This document shows positions 24,958 to 30,693 of a stretch of DNA of 30,693 nucleotides, in pieces. The first letter of the stretch is position 1. Each line of letters starts with the position of its first letter. Origin of the DNA: an uncultured Bariatricus sp. Lineage in GTDB: Bacteria > Bacillota > Clostridia > Lachnospirales > Lachnospiraceae. Position numbers and translations under genes: made by a program. Under the pieces are notes generated by a model. That model had not been told where the DNA came from, ran no database searches, and saw only the letters and a list, made by a program, of their open reading frames with translations. The stretch spans positions 1 to 30,693 of the forward strand of contig CAKRFP010000030.1 in NCBI GenBank assembly GCA_934320645.1. Reading direction: 5' to 3'.

Positions 24958-25704
24958 TTAAATATTATTTATTTGTTTTTCAAAATACTCCTCTTCAACA
25001 GAATGTTTTTCCTGAATTAATGAGTCTTCAATAATCTGATACCACTTTGATGAATCCTTGCTAGCCCATGGAGAACCTTTTGCATGAGTAATGTTAACCA
25101 TATCATAAGCGGAACAATTACTATATTTCTCTAAAGTCCGTTCTATAGATTCAAGCTTTTCCTTACCGTCTGGCAGCAAAAGAATTCTACTTTGTGCAAC
25201 CAAAGTAGTCAATTCACTACCAAGTAACCCGTTATGATGTGAATACTTTTCGTAAACACTGTCCATTACCGGTCCATATCTAAATGCATAGATTGTATCT
25301 TCACACAAACGTTTTTTATACATACACAAATAATCTGCATAACATAAATACAATAACTTTTCCAATTCCAAATGCGTACAGTTACGTTTCGTTAAAATAT
25401 ATTTTGCGATATCCAACCCAGAAAGTTTTATATCTTTTTCTAAAATGAATAACATTTCTTCTAAAGATTCAACTAAATATGCATCTTCAAAGAACGGATC
25501 GTATGACACAACCGATTCCCAGCTTTCTGACATAGTACACACAAAATGTGTAGAATACGAAAAGGTTTTGTCTCCTGCTTGCTCAATTAATTCTATTATT
25601 TTTTGAATTTCATTCGTATCAACACCCCCGTCGTAAACATACTGAAGTGCAATTCTTGTTCCCTTACGATAAGAACTTGCCATTATAATAAAATGATCAA
25701 ACAT
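24958..25704 (-). CDS. Panacea/SocA-domain (DUF4065) antitoxin
   Basis: A 248-residue protein. Residues 1-90 are a variable N-terminal region. Residues about 95-225 form a Panacea domain (DUF4065): LDIAKYILTK, LEKLLYLCYADYLCMY, the hallmark FRYGPV (141-146) and THAKGSPW. Panacea proteins are antitoxins that neutralise many unrelated toxins, including toxSAS enzymes, partner choice being set partly by the variable region. It starts 18 bases after the RelA/SpoT-like gene, behind GAGGAGG, so the pair is one operon. Function is inferred from domain and context. Confidence 0.8.
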   Translation of the reverse strand: MFDHFIIMASSYRKGTRIALQYVYDGGVDTNEIQKIIELIEQAGDKTFSYSTHFVCTMSESWESVVSYDPFFEDAYLVESLEEMLFILEKDIKLSGLDIAKYILTKRNCTHLELEKLLYLCYADYLCMYKKRLCEDTIYAFRYGPVMDSVYEKYSHHNGLLGSELTTLVAQSRILLLPDGKEKLESIERTLEKYSNCSAYDMVNITHAKGSPWASKDSSKWYQIIEDSLIQEKHSVEEEYFEKQINNI

Positions 25705-25722
25705 GCCATACGCCTCCTCTCT

Positions 25723-26331
25723 TTAACTATTTTTGTAATTATTTTCCCATGAAGTATAGTCTTGTTTGTAAAGTTTATGCGATGTTAAATTATTCAGCTC
25801 ATTTTGTTTTTGCCAAATTTGTAATTCCCATGGAAACAATTGATTATCCATCATAAAATACAAATGGGACGCAATATATCCATTTTTAGATGCATTTGTT
25901 AACTTTAGCATAGAATATTTTACTTTTAAATGATCTGCTAAATCATCATGCGTAAAAAAGCTATCAATAATAATTCTAACCCCAAACAAATCATTTAAAC
26001 ACTTATTAATTGGAACTTTTCCTTTTAATTCTCCTGTATTATATCTGGAAATTTTGTATTCAATAGAATTTAATTGTTTAATCCGCACCGTTATCCTATT
26101 TTCATCCGATTGAATACTATTTATTTTTTGCAAAATTTCCAGTTGCTGAATTGACATATATTTTCTATAAGCTAATATATTTTCCCATATTCCATTACTA
26201 TTCTGGATATCTGCAATCGTTTTCTTTTTTAAATTAAAAGGATAAATTCCTTCTAAACTTTTCCATTTTGTATTAATTTCAAAATAAGAAGATAGTAACT
26301 CATCAATCAATTGATCTAATATTTTAAACAT
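25723..26331 (-). CDS. Small RelA/SpoT-like synthetase, probable toxSAS toxin
   Basis: A 202-residue protein with only a synthetase-type domain and no HD hydrolase, TGS or ACT domain. Conserved blocks are VRIKQLNSIEYKI (82-94), NDLFGVRII (113-121), NGYIASHLYF (150-159), PWELQIW (167-173) and SHKLYKQDY (184-192). The GYR motif of housekeeping alarmone synthetases reads GYI. Known toxSAS enzymes pyrophosphorylate tRNA 3' ends or make toxic (pp)pApp. Which reaction applies here is unknown. AT-rich, first gene of the operon with the Panacea antitoxin, with its own promoter. Confidence 0.75.
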   Translation of the reverse strand: MFKILDQLIDELLSSYFEINTKWKSLEGIYPFNLKKKTIADIQNSNGIWENILAYRKYMSIQQLEILQKINSIQSDENRITVRIKQLNSIEYKISRYNTGELKGKVPINKCLNDLFGVRIIIDSFFTHDDLADHLKVKYSMLKLTNASKNGYIASHLYFMMDNQLFPWELQIWQKQNELNNLTSHKLYKQDYTSWENNYKNS

Positions 26332-26397
26332 TGGTACCTCTTACTTCTTTTTTGTTTCTCTGTAACATACAATTAAAATATTATTTAGTTCACACAC

Positions 26398-26426
26398 ATA
26401 ATAACATATACTATTTAAAACCACAA
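26398..26426 (-). promoter_or_regulatory. Promoter of the toxin-antitoxin operon
   Basis: -35 TTGTGG (26421-26426), exact 17-base spacer, -10 TATTAT (26398-26403), about 67 bases upstream of the toxin ATG. No obvious operator palindrome overlaps it. Confidence 0.6.
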
Positions 26427-26454
26427 CATTTTAAGCCCATACACAATGTAACTG

Positions 26455-26480
26455 AAAGAGCCTGACGCGTCGGGCTCTTT
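26455..26480 (+). terminator. Terminator-type hairpin between nuclease and toxin genes
   Basis: AAAGAGCC and GGCTCTTT surround GACGCGTC, itself self-complementary, making a strong stem. A long T tract follows on the plus strand (26478-26489) and only a short one on the minus strand. It insulates the toxin operon from the gene upstream. Confidence 0.7.
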
Positions 26481-26494
26481 TTTCTTTTGGAGCT

Positions 26495-28885
26495 CTAAGT
26501 CAAGTTCAAAGAACATTGTTTACACTTTTTCCTTCCACGTGTCCGATCGCACACAACTGCTTCCCATTCATACCCACATTTTTGACATTTCCACCAAACA
26601 CATTTTCCGGAACCAGCTGTAATCACTTCTGGTGTTAAAGTTATGTTCTGGTCATAATTCCACTCAGAGGCAAGTTCTGGATGTGTCTGGCTTAACGGTT
26701 TTACTCCATTTTTCAATATTGTCTTTTGTCTGGCAGCAGCCTGTTTTAATTTGCCACATACAGGACACCCTGTCGGATGATTTGCTCTGGTTCGCATAAT
26801 TCCTGTAGCCTGCCATTTATTTCCGCATTTCTTACACTTCCACCAGATAGGTTTTCCATAACCGGCAACAATTTCATAAGGACTAAGGTCACCATTCACA
26901 TCCCAATCCCATTCAGAAAGTAATTGTGGAAAAAAATCAGCAAGGGAACCGCCTGCTTTTTGTATATAAGTTTTTTGTACTGCTTTAGAACGTTTCTTTT
27001 TATTGCAGCACGGGCATCCTTTCCCACGATATTGGGCGGATACTTCATCTTTCCACTGATGGCCACATGTAGAGCATTTCCAATAAAACTTTTTATTTGT
27101 ACCTATGCAGACATTTTCCGGCAAAGATGCATTTTTTTCATAATCCCAGTTTTTTAGTAATTCTGTATTAGATGCAATATCATTATAGCCTGATAAAACC
27201 TGTCGATTACCGCAAATTGGACAGCCGCTTTTTTTATCCCTTGTCCTGGAGACAATTGTAGCCTGCCATTCATGACCCTTTTCGCAAATCCACCAAACGC
27301 GCTTTCCACTACCGACAGTTACCTCATCTGGCTTCAGATTTATATTCTTTTGATTATTCCATTGACTGGCAATTGTCGGTTTCTGTGATGCAAGATCATT
27401 AAAACCTTTTAATATTCTTTTTCCAGTACAGTATGGACATTTACCACTTAAAACTTCATATGCTACCGGACTTTGCCATTCATGACCACATGTTCCCTTC
27501 CACCATACTCTTTTGGAAGATGCAACAGATACAAATTCTGGTGTCAATGTTTTATTTCGAATCGGATGCCATAGTGCTGCAATATCCGGTGCTTTATTCT
27601 GCAAGGAATTTTCTTTTTCACTATATTGAATTAAAGAATATATTTCTGCGCTGTCTCTGGAAATATCAATATCGGATTGAACCAATAAAGTGTTTTTTTC
27701 TGTAAGTTCACTTAATTTAGCAAGCACAAACTGAATCGCTTCTTTTAAATCTTTGGAAGAATTCATTATATAATTAACAGAACTATTTTCAAGCAACGGG
27801 CAAAGCGGCTCCCGAATGCGGATAAGCAATATACGATTTTCCTGACATAAACGATTTTTCTTTTCATCACGTTTTTGACAAACAGGTTTTGAATGACCAT
27901 ATTCTCCGTCATATTCAATAGCAATTTTCTGTTCTGGAATATAAATATCAAGTTCCTGCTGACCAAGCCATTTTGATCTATAGTTTGCTTCTACATCTGG
28001 AAAAATCTTTTTGACATAATACAAGATTGCTTTTTCAGGGAAAGATACTCTACGTTCCTCAGAACACTCCGGGCAATTATATCCTCTACTTCTGTCTGAT
28101 ATTGCAGCTTTCCAGTGATGTCCTTTCTTACATTTCCACCAAACTACAGCACTTGATCCACCCGTATACTCTTTTGGCTGCTTTGTATTTCTTTCAAAAT
28201 CCCATTCCTCCTGTAACTCAGGATAAAGAGAAAATAAATCATTTACTTTTCTTATAATTCTGCGATTTTGACAAATAGGACAGCCCTTGCTTCGACATCG
28301 TTGTTCTACAGATGCCTTCCATTCATGCCCTTTGTCGCATTGCCACCATACTTGTTTTTTTGTGCCTGGAATTACATCTTCCGGAGTAAGACATTCATTT
28401 AAAACCGGATGCCATGTTTGTGCTATTTCAGGTCTTAATGTCTGCAGATCATTATAACCACAAAGGACTCTCCGGTTATTACAAAAAGGGCAATTTCCAC
28501 CCTTAACACGCTCAAACACATACATATCATAAGAATGCCCTTTCGGACATATCCACCAAACTTTTTTACCAGATCCTTTTGTGACATTTTCAGGAAATAG
28601 GCTACCATTTTTCTGTGCATCCCATTCTGCTGCGATACCCGGAAAAAGAGTTCGTAAATCATTATATCCCGGAAGTGCTTTAAAATTTGCACAATATGGA
28701 CATCCGTTTCTTTTTCTATATTGAGGCGCTGTTTCCCATTCACCACCACAAGCATGACATTTCCAGAAAACTTTCTTCTTAGAGCTGGCAGAAATATTAG
28801 CTGGGAGGATCCCTGCTTCATTATTTTTTGACCAATTCCAATCGTCCATCCATTCAGGCATGTCGATTACATGTTTTATTTCCAT
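26495..28885 (-). CDS. Zinc-ribbon repeat protein with embedded nuclease
   Basis: A 796-residue protein. Nine copies of a roughly 65-residue zinc-ribbon unit (PF14311/DUF4379 type; GxGKxVWWxCxKGHEW ... GCPxC) are arranged four before and five after a nuclease domain (about 280-372). The nuclease looks like PD-(D/E)XK, DUF559/Vsr type: F282-P-E284, ELDIYIP with D313, then IAIEYDG with E324 and D326, and an Arg/Lys-rich RDEKKNR. Repeat 5 has lost its first cysteine (WWKGTCGHEW). Cytoplasmic, with no signal. The family is widespread but not characterised; nucleic-acid cleavage is inferred. It starts 13 bases after the Rpn remnant. Confidence 0.82.
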   Translation of the reverse strand: MEIKHVIDMPEWMDDWNWSKNNEAGILPANISASSKKKVFWKCHACGGEWETAPQYRKRNGCPYCANFKALPGYNDLRTLFPGIAAEWDAQKNGSLFPENVTKGSGKKVWWICPKGHSYDMYVFERVKGGNCPFCNNRRVLCGYNDLQTLRPEIAQTWHPVLNECLTPEDVIPGTKKQVWWQCDKGHEWKASVEQRCRSKGCPICQNRRIIRKVNDLFSLYPELQEEWDFERNTKQPKEYTGGSSAVVWWKCKKGHHWKAAISDRSRGYNCPECSEERRVSFPEKAILYYVKKIFPDVEANYRSKWLGQQELDIYIPEQKIAIEYDGEYGHSKPVCQKRDEKKNRLCQENRILLIRIREPLCPLLENSSVNYIMNSSKDLKEAIQFVLAKLSELTEKNTLLVQSDIDISRDSAEIYSLIQYSEKENSLQNKAPDIAALWHPIRNKTLTPEFVSVASSKRVWWKGTCGHEWQSPVAYEVLSGKCPYCTGKRILKGFNDLASQKPTIASQWNNQKNINLKPDEVTVGSGKRVWWICEKGHEWQATIVSRTRDKKSGCPICGNRQVLSGYNDIASNTELLKNWDYEKNASLPENVCIGTNKKFYWKCSTCGHQWKDEVSAQYRGKGCPCCNKKKRSKAVQKTYIQKAGGSLADFFPQLLSEWDWDVNGDLSPYEIVAGYGKPIWWKCKKCGNKWQATGIMRTRANHPTGCPVCGKLKQAAARQKTILKNGVKPLSQTHPELASEWNYDQNITLTPEVITAGSGKCVWWKCQKCGYEWEAVVCDRTRGRKKCKQCSLNLT

Positions 28886-28898
28886 AATTCCGATTATT

Positions 28899-29551
28899 TT
28901 AATGAGATTCCATCCTCAATTCATCAATAATTTTTCCGATTACTACTACATCCTCTTCCAACATATCCGCAATCTCTTCTTTTGAATAATTTTTCTCCAG
29001 TTTCTTTTTCACCAGACTTTTTAAAAGTTCATTTTTCCCATTTTTCTGTCCCTCAGAAAATGCTTTCTGTCTCTCTATTTCTCTTTCTTCCCATGCACGC
29101 ATGAACTTCGCCTCCGCTTTTTTGTTCGACCTGATCTGGCAGACTTTCTGATGAAGCAATTTAATTTTCTGACTTGTGCATGCGCCCGCAACTTCACTCG
29201 TCGATTTTTCCATATAACGAAGTAACTCGATCAGCTCCGGTGATACCATTTCAGGATTCTTACCATGGCAGTTCAGGAAAATACGTGTCGCATCATCTTG
29301 TAAATCGAGATCCGGCTCTTCTTCACATTTCATTCGGAACGTGTACTTGTAAAATCCTTTTCCGAATGGATCAAATGGCATGATCAAAATAATAAAAACA
29401 CGATTCAATGCATTGAAATCCACGCTTCCAGGCTCCATCAGATTACAATCTAATAACGCCTGATAGAAGCAGCTGCGTTTCGGAAGATTATTTCGTTGAA
29501 TAAAAATCTGTCCAACAGGTTAAGTTTTGAAAATTCTTTTCTTTTGCTCAT
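28899..29551 (-). pseudogene. Rpn-family PD-(D/E)XK nuclease, internally deleted
   Basis: A good start (AAAGGAG before ATG at 29549-29551) gives SKRKEFSKLNLLDRFLFNE, the standard N-terminus of Rpn recombination-promoting nuclease/putative transposase proteins. The frame then jumps to sequence that, in another phase, reads NNLPKRSCFYQALLDCNLME and the complete C-terminal half (MPFDPFG ... LMRAWEER-like helix, ending ELRMESH). The catalytic centre of roughly 60-100 residues is lost. The C-terminal frame can start internally at the ATG at 29436-29438 (179 residues) but would be inactive. Confidence 0.82.
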
Positions 29552-29857
29552 TTAGTTCTCCTTTCGTAGAATGAAATTGTTCCGAAAAGAGAATGTCTAT
29601 ATGATTATATTAACATATGACTGCAATATGTAAAAGAGGCGATCTCGATCCGGACTTTTTCAGTTGTAGTTTCATTGTCGGAGAAGTTGCCTGAAATCGG
29701 CTCCGAAAATGGAATTGGTTATAAAGACACTTTTGCGGACGGATAGAATTTCTGTCTGGTATTGATATAGTACCATATGCAATTAAAGACTACAACTTCG
29801 AAAAATCTCGAATTTTAAGGTAATATTGTAATGTCAATCTAATCATTTTTAATCTTT
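29552..29857. promoter_or_regulatory. Divergent intergenic region with small dyad
   Basis: No gene is seen. It separates minus-strand Rpn from the plus-strand XRE gene. TTCGA-6-TCGAA (29797-29812) is a perfect short dyad about 45-60 bases before the XRE frame and could be an operator for it. Promoter boxes are not clear. Confidence 0.35.
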
Positions 29858-30346
29858 ATGAAAAGAACTCTTGTTAGCCCATGGCGAATCGTAAGTATCT
29901 CAAAACAAGACGGAGTGAAGAATATCAGTTTATCTGCTATAATCAAAGCTCTGCGAACCGCACAAGATATGAGCATGGCCGAACTCTCCAGACGAGCATC
30001 CATGTCTGATCGTGCCATCCGCTACATCGAAGCCGGCGAGCGCGAACCAAGCGTGGACGCAATCCAAAAGATTGCCGCTGCTCTTGGTGTCACGACCGAC
30101 TACTTTATGGATGATGCCACCTTCCAGAAGGAACTCAGCGATGACCAATTTTACGCTGACGTCCGTAAGAAGTATGGCTCCCGCGGTGTAGCGCAGGCAA
30201 AGAAAATAAAAGAACAGACCTCTGCCCTTTTTGCTGGCGGCGAGCTGTCCGAAGAAGATCAGACTAATTTCATTAAGGAAATGGAAGCCCTCTTCCTTGA
30301 CGCAAAAGAAGAGGCAAAAAAGTTTACTCCTAAAAAATATCTGTAA
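29858..30346 (+). CDS. XRE-family repressor (ImmR-like)
   Basis: A DNA-binding protein of up to 162 residues. The HTH is at about 26-80 (IIKALRTAQDMSMAELSRRA, then SDRAIRYIEAGEREPSVDAI), followed by a charged helical tail. The ATG at 29858 lacks a ribosome binding site, and a GTG at 29915 is an alternative. The next gene encodes an ImmA/IrrE metalloprotease. Such pairs control prophages and ICEs (ImmR/ImmA of ICEBs1), the protease cutting the repressor after damage. GC content and codon use (AAG, GCC, GAC) are higher than in the genes just upstream, suggesting separate origin. Confidence 0.85.
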   Translation: MKRTLVSPWRIVSISKQDGVKNISLSAIIKALRTAQDMSMAELSRRASMSDRAIRYIEAGEREPSVDAIQKIAAALGVTTDYFMDDATFQKELSDDQFYADVRKKYGSRGVAQAKKIKEQTSALFAGGELSEEDQTNFIKEMEALFLDAKEEAKKFTPKKYL

Positions 30347-30373
30347 TCGACTTACAGAGGAAAGGAGTCGCTG

Positions 30374-30693
30374 TTGGACAACTTTGCTATTACTGCCGCC
30401 GACGCTGTAAGCCGCCGATACAAGAGCAATGACCCGGAAGCTATCATTGCACAGCGCGCCATTAAAATCAAAGACATCCGGTTCTGCGAAGAGCTCCTTG
30501 GGTTTTACACGGTTCTTCTAAACTGCGAATACATCGGCATCAATCCAAACTGCTCAAAGCAACAACGCAGATCCGCACTGGCTCACGAACTTGGGCACGC
30601 TATCTTTGACCGGAAGCATGCGGCATCCGGTCAGGCTTTCCAAGATACATATTTTTATAGTCTCAGCAACGCAAAAGCAGAACGCAGAGCGAA
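30374..30693 (+). CDS. ImmA/IrrE-family metallopeptidase (partial)
   Basis: Runs off the window after 106 codons. It starts at a TTG (30374-30376) 4 bases after AGGAAAGGAG. The zinc-protease motif HELGH (71-75, in SALAHELGHAIFDRK) is clear. The family cleaves XRE repressors encoded next to it. It starts 27 bases after the XRE stop, in one operon. The C-terminal part is outside the window. Confidence 0.85.
   Translation, partial: MDNFAITAADAVSRRYKSNDPEAIIAQRAIKIKDIRFCEELLGFYTVLLNCEYIGINPNCSKQQRRSALAHELGHAIFDRKHAASGQAFQDTYFYSLSNAKAERRA

Overview
The window comes from a low-GC Gram-positive anaerobe, most likely a member of the Lachnospiraceae (Clostridia). The evidence is the core gene order, the strong AGGAGG-type ribosome binding sites and the protein style. 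No species can be named from the sequence alone. Almost everything is encoded on the minus strand.

Bases 1-11182 are ordinary chromosome. On the minus strand they read: radical SAM protein (TIGR03960 type) and its DUF2344 partner, RNase E/G, YbaK deacylase, aspartate kinase, a CBS-domain protein, then the ribosomal/GTPase operon rplU-prp-rpmA-obgE-yhbY-nadD-yqeK-rsfS, and a small XRE regulator beside a palindromic repeat cassette. The rplU operon has a visible sigma-A promoter, and a terminator-like hairpin separates rpmA from obgE.

Bases 11046-19283 are an integrated element. It is bounded by two diverged copies of the first 47 codons of the radical SAM gene plus the DNA upstream of that start, including a 40-bp repeat that encodes the tail of a tyrosine recombinase. 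The element appears to enter the 5' end of a housekeeping gene and restore it with its own copy. Its cargo is a 590-residue regulator with two HTH and two helical-repeat blocks, an internally deleted IS66 copy with terminal inverted repeats and an 8-bp target duplication, a 32-codon peptide ORF with a very strong ribosome binding site, a SPASM-like cysteine remnant, and two ABC half-exporters. I read this as a peptide (RiPP-type) production and export locus that has probably lost its maturase.

Bases 19311-24130 hold a second exporter pair of a different, siderophore/multidrug-like type, two truncated methyltransferases and a possible 36-residue ORF. They could be cargo of an older element at the same site.

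Bases 24297-29551 form a conflict/defence-like cluster: a DUF3592-like membrane protein, a two-gene operon pairing a RelA/SpoT-like synthetase (toxSAS-like) with a Panacea/SocA-domain antitoxin, a 796-residue protein with nine zinc-ribbon repeats split by a PD-(D/E)XK nuclease domain, and an Rpn-family nuclease gene inactivated by an internal deletion. Bases 29858-30693 start a plus-strand XRE-ImmA/IrrE pair that resembles the control module of another mobile element and runs off the window.

The strongest candidates for unusual biology are the toxSAS-Panacea pair, the zinc-ribbon/nuclease protein, and the gene-5'-end element with its double-HTH regulator and damaged peptide locus.
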